A DNA stretch of 64,000 nucleotides. It comes from Persicaria tinctoria (taxonomy: Eukaryota; Streptophyta; Magnoliopsida; Caryophyllales; Polygonaceae). The position numbers and the translations under genes are program-made. Shown in pieces: positions 52,800 through 64,000 of the stretch. The notes beneath the pieces were generated by a model. That model was not told the DNA's origin, searched no databases, and worked only from the letters and a program-made list of their open reading frames with translations. The stretch spans positions 63,039,038 to 63,103,037 of the forward strand of contig JBANSL010000007.1 of assembly GCA_037127255.1 (NCBI GenBank), written 5' to 3'. The stretch's first letter is position 1, and every line of letters begins with the position of its first letter.

Positions 52800-55568
52800 T
52801 CATGAAAAATTCTCGAGAACCCATGTACTACTTTCTGCACTGACATAAAAGAATTTGATGATTGGCACATGTTGAATCTTCCAACCTTCTTCGCTAGTTT
52901 TATCGAGCTTGTAGGTGAGGTCTTGAGGCATATTATAGAGCAGAAACTCTTCAAGATATTCGAGTCCTTCGATACCAGAAGGAAGATCACAGAAATTCTT
53001 ACATCCACTGATGCTGAGCTTTCGAAGGATGCGCATTCCGCCATGGCATACCATTGTGTCTAGGTGATCAAAATTTTCTATGTATAGAGTTCTTAGATTG
53101 GGGAAACTTCCTTCCTCAAACAAAAGAAATTCCCCTGTGAAGGCATCAGTCATCTCTAATTCCATCAAATTCGGCAAAAGCCCAAGTTTCTCAACTGGAC
53201 TAGCAACAAGCTTTGATCCCCTTAGAAGAAGTTTGACCAAGTTTGTGAGATAAGGAATCCAAGTCGGGAGGATCGTCAGCATTCCTTTCAGGTACAAATG
53301 CCGTAGGTAAGATGGGCAGGCATCTTTGTTCATGTGTTCAAGATCCAGATTCTCCTCCATGCTTGATGTCAAGTCTAGGGTTAAAAGGTGTGGCATAATC
53401 TCGATGCATGAGCACAAAATGAGCCCATCCTCCTTCCTCAAATTGCTTAAACCAAGCTTCTTTAGGAGAGTAAGCTGTCCAAGCATTTCAAAGAATCTTG
53501 GGGTATGAGCACATTTTATGATGGACAACTTTTGAATGACAGGCCACACTCTCATTTCTCCTACTATTTGCCCTTCTATTTGCACACCTTGTAGCCTTTC
53601 AATACTGTCATAGCTCATTGGGCTGCAACGATAGACCAGGAGATGCTGCAAGTACTCAAGTGAGAAGATTTCTTCTGGCAAACAGGTGACCTGGGTTTGT
53701 TTTAGATCTAAATATTCAAGATACCGTAGCCTCTCAATAGTCTTGGGTATCTCATTAACATTGGTGTTTCTCAAACTCAGATACCTCAGCAGAGCAGCAT
53801 CAAGAACGCATTCAGGAAAACTGTCCAAAGTCGCATTTTCCAAATCTAGAACCTTCAACAATTTGATTCTTTTTAGAGTTGCTGCAATCATCTTGGAAGA
53901 TGCTTTGTCCAGTCCAAACATGAATAAGCTACGAACACTATCCAGGTGCAATCCCTTAGTTCTGCTCAAGCCTGAAGAAGCATTCTCAATTGACAACCGA
54001 CGGTATATGGGTCCATCCCTTTTGTGCACGTCTCGATCTGTGACAACTGCTGCAAACTTCTTCTCCTTCGACTTTTGACATATGAACTGTCTCATCAGGT
54101 TCAGTACACGACAACTCTTTACCCGCCCTCTGAAATCTCTGCTTGATGCATCGACAAGATTCCTGGAAATGAGTTCATTTAGGCTATCCTCGGCTATTTT
54201 CTCTGGTGATGCATCTCCTGACTCGTCAACGAATCCTTCAGATAGCCACAAGCGGATCAGCCTTTCACGCTTTATGGAATAATCTTCTGGAAAAAGACTG
54301 AAATACAACAAACAACTCTTTTGGTTGCTTGGCAAGTCATAATAACTTGGGAGGAACATGGTACCGACGCAGTTGGCTTGCATCTCTGTCGCAAGATTGT
54401 CATGCACATTATTCCATTCTTCTGGTAGTCTTGGCTTCCTTGAAAGAAGATTTCCCACTGCCGAGATTGGCTGGGGAAGTCCTTCACATCTCTTGACAAT
54501 CATCTCAGACAATTCGACCAGTTCATCAGGACATTTTTCACCCCCATAGGCCTTCTTGCAGAAAAGCCCCCATGAGTCCTTCCATTCTAGTCCTTTGACG
54601 CGGAAAATGTGGTCATTTGAAGACGAACATCTTGTAGCTACACCTTCATCCTGGGTGGTAATGATTATCCTACTACCATTGGAATGATCAGGTAGCGCCT
54701 GTTTAATGGATGTCCATTCTTCATCTTTCCTGATACCATCCAAAACTACTAGGTACTTCTTGTCTCCCAAATAATTCTCCAATTTCATGGCAGCGCCTGC
54801 TCCGACAGGAGAATGTAGCTCGTTTATCCTCATGCCAAAAAACTGAGTCAACAAATACTCAAGACGTTGCTCAGGATTGTCAGTATAGGATAAAGAGAGC
54901 CAAGCATGGCAGTGAAACTGCCCATTTACCATTCTCCTTTTGTACGCACGTCTCACTAGAACTGTTTTGCCTGCTCCGCTGGGACCCACCACAAAGATCG
55001 CCTTGCATCTGTTGCTCCTCTCATCAAGCAGCTGGTTTATGAGGCATCCTTCGGATGAATCAATACCCATGATCTCATCGTCGTGAATCCTTCCCGCCTC
55101 TTCCCTATGAGGATGGTTGTGTGATGAGCCTTCTCTCCTGTGTACAATACGAACCAGCTCTAGATACTCGGCTGAGCTCTTGATTTTTAACACACTTGCA
55201 TCGATTCTTGTTATCTTGGACTGGATTCCATGAACAGGGATCCAATGCTTCACATCATGGCAAACTTTATATCCCTTCTGGATCCAGTCGGTTGTAGAGA
55301 AAGCACGAGGAGCGTGGATCATGAAATGATCAAGGACATCCTCCATCTCATGACCTACATCTCGGATGTCCTCAACAAGAGCTTTCATCATTTGGCTGGT
55401 GCCCTCGCGTCCTTCTGCGTCTTGGAGGCATGCCTGAAACGAGGTAAGATGTCCCTTGATCTTCTGGACATCGTCTAGGGCCTTCCCATCTCGATTGAGC
55501 TCCTTTTTTAGAAAGCTCAGCAACACTTTGTCAACCAGAAAAAGGGTAATTGTGACCGCGTCTGACAT
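52800..55568 (-). CDS. CC-NB-LRR disease resistance protein, RPM1-like, intronless
   Basis: 922 residues in one exon. Coiled-coil domain about 1-150 with an EDVLD form of EDVID (76-80). NB-ARC: P-loop GPSGAGKT (195-202), kinase 2 KKYLVVLDGI (270-279), RNBS-B GSRIIITT (298-305), GLPQ in place of GLPL (363-366), RNBS-D-like LLYFSLFPEDY (420-430) and VLNLM (488-492) where MHDL is expected. LRR region about 530-900, including VLDLENATLDSFPECV, YLSLRNTNVNEIP and YLDLKQTQVTCLPEEI. Intracellular receptors of this kind detect pathogen effectors. The start is the first ATG of the frame and gives a normal CC N-terminus. The altered second kinase-2 aspartate and MHD may affect nucleotide hydrolysis or resting state. 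It is the only intact host gene of ordinary size here. Confidence 0.95.
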   Translation of the reverse strand: MSDAVTITLFLVDKVLLSFLKKELNRDGKALDDVQKIKGHLTSFQACLQDAEGREGTSQMMKALVEDIRDVGHEMEDVLDHFMIHAPRAFSTTDWIQKGYKVCHDVKHWIPVHGIQSKITRIDASVLKIKSSAEYLELVRIVHRREGSSHNHPHREEAGRIHDDEIMGIDSSEGCLINQLLDERSNRCKAIFVVGPSGAGKTVLVRRAYKRRMVNGQFHCHAWLSLSYTDNPEQRLEYLLTQFFGMRINELHSPVGAGAAMKLENYLGDKKYLVVLDGIRKDEEWTSIKQALPDHSNGSRIIITTQDEGVATRCSSSNDHIFRVKGLEWKDSWGLFCKKAYGGEKCPDELVELSEMIVKRCEGLPQPISAVGNLLSRKPRLPEEWNNVHDNLATEMQANCVGTMFLPSYYDLPSNQKSCLLYFSLFPEDYSIKRERLIRLWLSEGFVDESGDASPEKIAEDSLNELISRNLVDASSRDFRGRVKSCRVLNLMRQFICQKSKEKKFAAVVTDRDVHKRDGPIYRRLSIENASSGLSRTKGLHLDSVRSLFMFGLDKASSKMIAATLKRIKLLKVLDLENATLDSFPECVLDAALLRYLSLRNTNVNEIPKTIERLRYLEYLDLKQTQVTCLPEEIFSLEYLQHLLVYRCSPMSYDSIERLQGVQIEGQIVGEMRVWPVIQKLSIIKCAHTPRFFEMLGQLTLLKKLGLSNLRKEDGLILCSCIEIMPHLLTLDLTSSMEENLDLEHMNKDACPSYLRHLYLKGMLTILPTWIPYLTNLVKLLLRGSKLVASPVEKLGLLPNLMELEMTDAFTGEFLLFEEGSFPNLRTLYIENFDHLDTMVCHGGMRILRKLSISGCKNFCDLPSGIEGLEYLEEFLLYNMPQDLTYKLDKTSEEGWKIQHVPIIKFFYVSAESSTWVLENFS

Positions 55569-56414
55569 ATTGATCGAGTGATCTCCCTTTGTTTCGGAAC
55601 TCAGGTGGCACTTACAGCTTCTGTGTTTTAGAATTAATGAGTGAAGAACAAATCATTGTATTCTTCTTAGGAGCTATGCATTCTTCTGAAACGTGTTAAG
55701 ACTTTTCCGTGGACCGAAACCTTGGAGTAAAAGTCTAAAGGTGGAGACGAAGAATGGTTCTCGATACTGACAGCCTTGTCTTCAAAGAGGGAGACGAAGA
55801 ATGCCAAAATGTACTACTTGATGTATTCATGAATTAGCTTTTTTTTTTAAAAAAAAATTCACCAAAATCAGAATGGCATTAGCTTCGAGAGAGTAAATAT
55901 GATATGCACATAAGTTTTAATCGTAATAACTAGGTTCGTCAATTGAACATGCTGATCAATTTTTAGTTAGTTAATTTCAGTCTACAGTTATTGAATCACT
56001 AGCCATGGAGTATAAACCAATCCACACCTTTTCAAGCGAGAGCATTTGTTTGTAGTCGATGGCTTTTAGTTTTGAAGTATGTATTTTTCTATAATTTTGG
56101 AAAAAATCCTTCAAATCACTAGTATTAACTTTCTTTGGATTTTTCAAAGTTGCCTACATCAAGTTGCCATTTTTTTTTTTTTAATTTTGTTTGTTATTTG
56201 ATTTTAAATCTCATGGTCTAAGAAAGATTCTTTTTCGACAGGCCAACTGGATCATTTATTATTATCATCTCTTCTTTACCACGTACCTAACTCTTGCCCC
56301 CATATTTTTTTTTTGTAATAATATGGAGTAGCATTTATATATGATTTTATAATTGAATAGTGAGGGTAATGGTGGGATGGGGAATCAGTTGAGGGTGTGG
56401 TGTAGAGCTGGTAA
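55569..56414 (-). other. Upstream region of the NLR gene
   Basis: AT-rich. Two related phrases, GGAGACGAAGAATG, lie at about 55743 and 55789. No clear TATA box or cis element could be assigned on the minus strand. No gene. Confidence 0.4.
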
Positions 56415-56555
56415 AATTTGATCCGACTCGAAAACCCGCCTCGTCCGAACTCGAACTCGATCAAAACCCGAAAATTCGGAGTCATCCGTAACCCGAACCC
56501 GACCCGAACATAACCCGACTCGAAACAGACCCGAACACAGATAAACCCGACCCAA
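56415..56555. repeat. Degenerate (ACCCGA)n tract
   Basis: Same type of unit as 7705-7990 and 23030-23350 (AACCCGAACCCGACCCGAAC and relatives). Non-coding. Confidence 0.85.
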
Positions 56556-56788
56556 TTTAAAATGGTTATTAAACATCAACATTTTAATGCTTGAATGTTA
56601 AATGTTTTTTTATTTTAACACAAGTTTATGATTATACTTTTAACATATAAAACCAATTATTTTTGTTAATTGTTATCATATGAATAAGAACCCAAGTAAA
56701 ATCAATAGATAAGGGATAAGTCAATGAATCAAGTAAGTCAACTGATGAGTCAAATTTTTTTTTTAATAAGGTAAAAATTTTGATGAGG

Positions 56789-59700
56789 TCAGACCCTGCT
56801 GGACCACCACCCAAGGGCATCCTTGCGGATGAGTACGCGCAGAGCAGGATAAACGAGGAGATCTCGCGTGGGTGTTGTGTGTATTAGACGCGCGACCCTA
56901 TCGGTGGTTGAGTTGACCTCCCGGAAGACATGACATTGGCCGAATTGCACCCTAGCAACGTGTTGGAGTAGGAGTAAGGTGTCAGAAATCAACATCTCGA
57001 TCTCCCACGGGCAACACCACAGGCCTCGCAAACAATTGATGACGGTCAGGTTGTCACCTTCAATCATGATGCTCGGAAGCCAAAGCTCATTTTCCTTGGC
57101 GATGCCTCCTCTGATTGCCAGAGCCTCCGCATCTAATGCTGAGATGTGTCCACATTTGAAGCCGCCACACTCGATGACTGCCCAACTGTGGTCCCTAATA
57201 ATAAAACTTGCAGAAGCTTCACCCGAAGATAGTTTGGATCCATCGAAATTAATTTTGAAAGATCCCTCATCTCGTTTGCTCCATCTCAAATTTCTTATTC
57301 TTCGTGATTGAGTTGTCCGGGCTTTCTGGCGGTGGCATGGGGTCTCCTCTTCAAAAAAAATTTAGAGGCGGCCCAGTTCTGTATTTGTTGTTTGGTATAA
57401 TTCTCCATAGTATGGATGGATGTTGTATTGAGGTTTTCAAATACTTGCCGATTTCTGGTTGTCCATACGCTCCACCATGTCGTCACAAGTCTTCCTTTTT
57501 GCTCTTGGTTGAGTTTAGTAAAAAATTCACATACAATGTTTTTGATTGATTTGTTTCTAGTATCAATTTCTCGAATCACTTTTCCAATGTTTGGGTCAAT
57601 TTTGTGAATCAGTTGTAGGGTGTTGTGACATTCGGTAAAGAGATGGATTGACTTTCATCCATCCGGTCACACAAAGTGCAAGATAGTGGAACATGAATGC
57701 CTTTGTTTGCTAGTCTGGTTCTTGTCGGGATTTCATCTAGTATAAGTTTCCAGATGAAGTTTTTGATTTTCGGGAATGTGTCTAGGTTCCATATCCATGT
57801 TGTATCACAAGTTTCTTCTGTGTTTTGCTTTGTGATATGTGATAGGGCACTTGTCGTGCTGAACCAACCCTTTTTACTTGGTTTCAGTATAGTCTGTCTT
57901 GTATTTCGTGTTCTGGTATGTAGATGTCATCGATCTTGTTGACCACATCCATCGGAAGGATGTTGGAAAGTTCATCAATATTCCATTTCTTGTTGATGTC
58001 GATGTATTTTTCCGCCTTGTCATTTTCGTTGATTGTGATGTTTGGATGTTGTGGACCTTATAGTGGTTTTCCGTCTAGCCAGATGTCTTTTAAAAAATTG
58101 ATCGTTCTTCCATTTCCTATTTGCCATATTAGTCCTTTGCAGAATTCTTCATTTAGTTCCATTAATTTGGTCCATTGCCAAGAAGAATTACCTTTTCGCT
58201 GTTATTCAAGGATGGGGGTTTCTTTCAAATATTTTTCCTTAATCACTTGGACTTATGGGTTACATGGTTCTGCTAAGATTTTCCAAAACAATTTCATTTG
58301 TAGTGCTTGGTTCATATCTTTTGTTTTATGTATTCCTGCGCCTCCCAATCGTTTATGCTTGCACACCTTGTCCCAACCAATAAGGGGGGATAAGTATTGA
58401 TCTTTGTTCCAGAAGAAGCATCTGTTTATTTGGTCAAGTTCTTTATGGATTGTTGTGGGGAGCATAAAATTTTGCATAATATAATTTAGCTTAGTTGCCA
58501 GGTTTGATCTTATTAGGGCCGCCCTTTCTTCTTGTGAAAGAGAGTTAGCTTTCCATTTGGTGAGTTGTTCTCTGGTTTTGGTTACTGTTTCTTCAAATGT
58601 GGTTCGGTTGACTCGACTATTGATAATAGGGCAACCGAGGTATTTATCAAGTGCTATCTGATTTGTTATGCAAATCGTATTTTGGATCAATTGTTTTGCG
58701 TTGTTCGGAACTTTCGGGGTAGTTTGAAAGGCCGATTTGTGGAAATTGACATTTTGTCCTGATATGGCACAATAGTCATCAATAATATTCTTTACCACTC
58801 GACACGAGTCTTGGTTTGCTTTGGAAAATATCATCATATTGTCCGCGAATGATAGGAATGAGATTTTCATTCCTGATCTAGATATTTTAAATCCGATGGA
58901 TTTGTCTGTCTGTTTAGAGGTGACTTGTAGCTTCCTTGCAAGAATTTCTGCTCCTATGATGAATAGATAGGGTGAGAGCGGGTCTCCTTGTCTGATGCCT
59001 CTTTCTGGTATGAAGGGGTATGTGGGATTGTTATTTACCAAGACTGAGAAAGAGACAGTCTTGACACATTGTTCTATCAATGTCCGGAATTTTTTGGCAG
59101 AAGTCTAATTTTTCTAACACTTTGAATAGAAAGTCCCATTCCACTCTATCATGTGCCTTTTCCATATCTAGTTTGACGGTCATCTAACCTTCTTTTCCAC
59201 GTCTACTCTTGAATGAGTGAAAAAAATCATGGGCTATTAAGACGTTGTCCTGGATAGCCCTTTCAGATACAATGGCCCCTTGGAGGGGGTGAATAATTTT
59301 CTGTAGAATTGGTTTCAGCCTTTCCGCAATGATTTTGGATATAGCTTTGTAAATCGCGGAACATAGGCTTATTGGTCTAAAATGATTTGTAGTTGTCGGG
59401 TTGTCACATTTTGGAATCAATGTGATAAAGGTGTGGTTGATCTGTTTTAGGATTCTGCCAGACTGGAAGAATCCTTTGATTGCTTTAATGATTGATGGAC
59501 CTACAATATCCCAGTATTTCTGGTAGAATTCTGTTGTCATTCTGTCGGGACCTGGGGGTTTATCTTTTCCAATCGAGAAAAAAACATTTTTTATTTCCTA
59601 GTTCGATATCTTTTCAGTTAGCTTCGAATTGTCCTCATTAGTGATTTCTGTGTTGATGAGTGAGAGGTACTCATTTAGAAGGTTATAGTTGATGGGTTGC

Positions 59701-60934
59701 ATCCTAAACCTTTTCTCGAAATCGTTTTTTATTTCTCTTGTGATATTTTCTTCTCCTATGATTAGTGTGTCATCCATAGTTTGAATTTCCTTTATGATTT
59801 TCCTATTTCTCTTTCTTGATGTCATTCGGTGGAAATAACCAGAATTTGTGTCAGCCAGTTTAAGGTGTTTTGTTTTTGCTCGTTGGCTCCAATACATTTT
59901 ATGCGATGATAAGATTTTCTCTCGTTTATTTATAAGTCTGTTATGCTTTTGGTTGTCGTGTCCATTCTGGGATACTCCGTCTCTATTTTGTAAATCGATG
60001 AGTGAATCATCAATTTCTTTTAATTGACGGAATATATTTCCAAATGTTTTCTTATTCCATTCTTTAGACAATCGCTTAAGTATTTGTGTCTTTTTCACCA
60101 GATTGTACATATGTGATCCCGTTATATTTGATCTCCAAGCCTATTGGACCACGTGTCGGTAATCTTTTCGTGTAGTCCACATTTTTTCAAATTTAAATGG
60201 TTGAGCTTTGTATTGTTCTTGGTTATCTAAATATGTTACAATAGGACAATGATATGATGGTGTAAATGCGTGATTTTTCGTTGTAATATTGGGAAACCAA
60301 GTATTTGCTCTTGTATTAAGGTTCTATCAAGTTTTTTTTTATGATGTTATTGCTATTGGATCTATTTTTCCTCCATGTAAAAATGTTTCCAGTGGTAGGC
60401 ACTTCCTGTAGGAAGCAATTATCTTTGAATTCTGTTAATATTCTACATCTGTTCGAATGTGGTTCCATCCCTCCGTCTTTTTCTGAGCTATTTTGAATTT
60501 CATTTAGATCTCTCATGATCATGAATGGGCAGTCCAAGGATTGGACGTATCGTTGTAGTCCGGTCCAAAAGTTTGATTTTTCGTTCTCATTCGGTGGACC
60601 GTATACGAATACGATGTTGATAGTAATGTTTCTATTTTTATTTTCATATCTAATTACTATGAATCTTTGATCTATATGTACCATTTCTAGTGATTCGTTC
60701 CGAAGGTTATGACTTTTCCATAATACACATAATCCTCCCGCTCTTCCTGTTGCCGGTGCCTAGAACATATGATCAAATCCAGCTTTTTTCCAAAACTGTC
60801 TCTTTTGGTTGTCGTTCAGTTTTTGTTTCTAGTAAAGCAATTATTTGAATTTTCTCAATTTTACAGAATGAGTTAATTTCCGTCCATAGGGTTGTGCGGC
60901 TTATCCCGCATATGTTCCATGAGCATAATTTCAT
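56789..60934 (-). pseudogene. LINE ORF2 relic: endonuclease, RT, RNase H
   Basis: Starts MKLCSWNICGI at 60934. Endonuclease pieces to 60316 (VYGPPNENEKSNFW, RDLNE for the usual GDLNE), linker 60110-59598, RT 59540-58253 (RPISLC, HPLQGAIV, IRQGDPLSPYLF and FADN, which replaces the catalytic FADD), then 57579-57295. RNase H is 57289-56789 and keeps NFDGS, the DAEAL glutamate, EGDN and TTDR. Frameshifts near 60310, 59560 and 59085 and a gap of readable frame at 57600-58250 break it. Compared with the intact ORF2 the layout is identical. Confidence 0.9.
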
Positions 60935-60940
60935 ATTAAC

Positions 60941-63033
60941 CTATTTGATTTGGGGGTTTCTGTTCCATAATCTTTTCGTGGATCTAAATATTTGTTCGTG
61001 ATGCAAGTGAAAGGCTTCGCACCAAATGTTTTTTCCTTGAGGGAAGAAATGAAAGTCGACCCAATTGATGGAAGAGAAGTTACACATGTCGAACCGACTA
61101 GCGGAATTCAGATCTAGCCAATGACAGATAAATATAAAGTCTCTGAGATACAATTTATATATGTTGCTGTTTGTAATTCCCTTTTTTCTAGAATCAGAAT
61201 TGGATACAAAGCTTCAAGAACCCAATAGATCTCAGCACATTGGTTTCTCTTAAGATCATGGGTACCCTGTTTCAGGATGTGTTCAAAGAGGACGAGTTTC
61301 TCTTTCAGGATATATATTTCGTCGTGCTTCTCTAGTGGCAATCATTCTCTTTTCTTTGTTGTGGCTCATTCTATTCTTTTGAGCATCTTCTGGTCTACAC
61401 ATCAAAATCACCATCAGTTTAGTTTTCTGTGTCAGCACAGTTTCATATATACATGGATGATATAGAATAGACAATACCGATTCTAGTCTTTAATTCTATC
61501 AGTCTTTTGTACAGCAGTAGGTCGATGAGAGGCACGCAATTAGTCATGCCCAACTGTCTCAAGTATGGCAATTCACCTACTATATCTTCTTTTTCTTTCT
61601 GATTCTTACATAGAAATTCATTCATATTTCTAGTGACAGCAGTCCCAATAGAGATATTTAAGAGAGTACTTATCTTTTCTTGATTCTTTAGTTTGTGTGT
61701 TTCTTCTATATACTCCTATGATCTTCACTAGTTTCGATCTTTGTCTCCTTGCTTCTCTTCACCTTTTGGTGAGTAGCTCGCTTTACCATATTCATGGATA
61801 ACAAACAGAAGGGATTAGATATTTTATTCCTTCAATTCCTTTCTTTTCTTCAAATGTCAATTAAAAAAAGAGATGTGAAACCAAGGTTTCAACCACAACA
61901 TACGAGAATGTCGGTTCATATAAAGCGTAAATCACACTAATCAAAAGGAAAAAGTGAAGAGGACTCAAAACTTCATCAATCCAGACTTCCCATTTATTAG
62001 TTTTCCAATACATGATCATCCTTTTAGGACTGGTGGGTTTTAATTCATCCAAATAGAATGGTTTCAATTTGAGTTTATTTGGTTCAAGTTTCAACTCATC
62101 CAAATCGAAAGGTTTCAATTTGAATTTATTCGGTTCAAGAGCCTTAGGAACTCCAGGCACACTAAGCATCACAGACATAGAGCAAGAAAGGTAATACCTA
62201 AAAGCAGTTTGTCTGGCATGAGTTTTCTCATTTTTTGCTCTTGGTTCATCGGTGGATCGTTTCTCTTCAGGTTGATTGGTTGGTGTTTCATATCTCGTTC
62301 TATTTTCTTGAGTTTTCGTTGTCTTTGTATCTGATCTTCTTTTCTGTTCCTTTCCTGTTACTGATGTATGTTGCATCTGTCGGCTTCTTAGACCATATCT
62401 ACTCCTTGTCTTGCCATCAAATTGAAACCTTGGATGGGATTTGTTTTCCTATTCAGGAGAAGAGATCAGATGCAGAAGGAAGCAAACTGCTTTCCTTTGT
62501 TGAATCCTTTTCACTCTAGCAATCATTTCATGTTTTCCTTTGCATCTGCACTCGCACAATAAGATCACCCAGTCAAGACCGTTTTTATGTGTTTCTTGGT
62601 GATTCTTTCTAGAGTTCACTCCACCAAGTACTTTGTTTTCTAATTTGTTCATCTGTTCATCGATCTTTGTATATTCTTTGTAGTTTCTAAAACAGGAGGG
62701 TAAGATACTCCACCAAATCTTAATAGGAGAATTAGCAAACAACAACGGTTCAATCATGTAAACTTTACTTAAGCTACTTTCAATTTTCTTCCCTTTCTTA
62801 TTTCGTTTTCTAATTAGCAGATGGATCATAGACCAACGGAAGAGCAAGAAAGAAAGCCAATTTTCCTTTCCCCTCAAGTGTTTATTATTAAGAATCCTAG
62901 TAGTTCCCATCCATTCAATCATCTTTTCAAGAAGTTTATAGAACACATCATCATTTCCTTGTTCTATTCCTAGAGTATTGGTTCTGTTCATTGTTCTAAA
63001 AGCCATTTTTCTGTTCATTGTTCTAAAAGCCAT
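60941..63033 (-). pseudogene. LINE ORF1 relic (inferred)
   Basis: A chain of minus-strand frames (63033-62449, 62376-61861, 61625-60941) precedes ORF2, the last stopping 6 bp before the ORF2 ATG. It contains NIWCEAFHLHHE near the end, comparable in place to HIWCPCCH of the intact ORF1, and further W/C/K-rich segments. Two short duplications are visible: MAFRTMNRKMAFRTMNR (62985-63033) and an 18-residue repeat around KLKPFDLDELK (about 62040-62150). Overall similarity to the intact ORF1 is weak, so homology rests mostly on position. Confidence 0.5.
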
Positions 63034-64000
63034 TTTTTGTAATTCCTTCCATTTTCAGCATAACCGGAAGAGCAAAAATAACATACAACAATTGTTCAAT
63101 CCTGAAAACCTTATCAGTGCTTTTAAATAACCCTCTCATCGATTCAGTTATGTGCTCATGCTTGTCATTTATGTTTTTTTCCTGGGTGGGATCAAATATT
63201 CGGATCTTGTCTGATTTATCAATTCTAGATTCAAACCAAAAAGGAATTTGAGATGAGGATGTCGATCGAGAGAGAAAGGATCGATAGAACCTGATATTTG
63301 GTTGATAGTCTATGAATTGGCGTCTGTCAGGTCCTCCGTTCTTCGGATCGGTTTTCTGGTCTTATCACCACCTCTTCCAGACCGATGCCCAACACTCCTC
63401 CCCGAACAACCTTTGGTCACTTTCGAAACCTCTTTTACTCCCCACGCCCTAAGAAAGAGGAAGAGGGAGCGTTTCCCCAAAGAAGACCCAACCCTTGTAA
63501 AATTGATTTTTCCAGAGACTTTCTCCTAAGAAAGAGATTGAACCCTCCATTCTTGTTGAATGACAACAACCTCACCCTTAATCGAATTCGAAGCACAAGC
63601 CCCGTTAGCTCTTTTTTCCAGCTTTTCTTTTGCTCCATTTTTTGTTGTTTTTCCTCCAATCCCATCTAATCTCTCTGTTATTGTTTCGATTTTTTTGAAT
63701 CTGAAGACTTTTGTGGTTGATGATAGGAGATCTTGGGTTGTGTTTCACATTTCGATGGGTTTTTTCGGAGGATTTTGTAGATCGGAGCTCGAGCCGGTGG
63801 CTGTGAGTTGGGGGATTTCAGGGGGCGGCACTGGTGGCTAGGGTTTTTAGGGTGAGGTTTCTCTCTCTTCTCTCTCTTTTTCATTTTTCCGGTGGGATGT
63901 TCTAACCGATGAGTCAATGACAATGAGTGTATTCAACCGAGTCAAAATTACATATTCAAGTATTCAATCGAGTCAAAATCATGTATTTTAAGTAAATTAC
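63034..64000. other. End of window, no gene identified
   Basis: 63300-63850 is richer in GC and pyrimidines, with open frames on both strands and a TCTCTCTCTTCTCTCTC run near 63860. It resembles the 5' leader of a plant gene that continues beyond the window, but no coding family is recognised. Confidence 0.35.

Larger units (their letters stand above)
56756..63033 (-). mobile_element. Decayed LINE related to the intact element
   Basis: On the minus strand an A-rich end (T run at 56756-56766) lies just downstream of the ORF2 stop. ORF2 spans 60934-56789, nearly the same length as the intact one, and many blocks match it (YLGCPIIN, KTKDMNQALQMKL, FFWNKDQ). An ORF1 region extends upstream to about 63033. 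Numerous frameshifts and stops inactivate it. No target duplication was identified. Confidence 0.88.

Noticed and set aside
53326..55478. Plus-strand frames across the NLR gene
   Set aside because: They are antisense shadows of the 922-codon NLR frame, without motifs of their own.
63302..63841. Start of a protein-coding gene
   Set aside because: Frames exist in several phases with no recognisable family, start context or splice sites; left as unassigned leader-like sequence.

Overview
The window looks like nuclear DNA of a flowering plant, most likely a eudicot; the species cannot be told from the sequence. The evidence is plant-specific gene families (ureide permease, SBT2 subtilase, RPM1-type CC-NB-LRR, plant mobile domain), LINEs with a C-terminal RNase H, Stowaway-type MITEs, a Helitron-type 3' end and AT-rich intergenic DNA. 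No plastid, mitochondrial or bacterial gene block was seen. Only three protein-coding units look intact: one CC-NB-LRR gene (minus strand, 52.8-55.6 kb), one full-coding LINE (33.8-40.3 kb) and one small secreted proline-rich protein gene (11.8-12.1 kb). Nearly all other coding matter is decayed genes, gene fragments and transposons.

Layout. 0-2.8 kb: 3' end of an L1-type LINE broken by a 34-bp duplication, then a Ty3/gypsy relic between two LTR-like repeats. 2.8-6.0 kb: intron-bearing fragments of SDA1, an SBT2 subtilase and the last exon of ribophorin II (RPN2), almost touching one another. 7.3-13.1 kb (copy A) and 22.6-32.1 kb (copy B): two diverged copies of a composite repeat with MITEs, proline-rich secreted protein genes and plant mobile domain (PMD) fragments. 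Between them lie a probable Helitron (15.06-17.4 kb), villin exons bracketed by inverted tRNA-like sequences (18.7-19.8 kb) and the upstream RPN2 exons (20.4-22.4 kb).

28.7-31.9 kb: a 3.2-kb solo LTR with a 5-bp target duplication splits the copy B PMD gene. 32.1-43.1 kb: two tandem PMD elements, the first split by the intact LINE (15-bp target duplication, poly-A tail, ORF1 and ORF2 overlapping as ATGA). 43.1-45.2 kb: AT-rich spacer with an (AT)n tract. 45.2-50.2 kb: an ERLIN-like SPFH pseudogene with three nonsense codons, then a ureide permease pseudogene. 52.8-55.6 kb: the NLR gene, with several altered NB-ARC motifs. 56.8-63.0 kb: a decayed minus-strand relative of the intact LINE.

The genes do not form a pathway. 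The region reads as a nested transposon and gene-fragment landscape around one resistance-type gene. Family names come from recognition of motifs; no database search was run.
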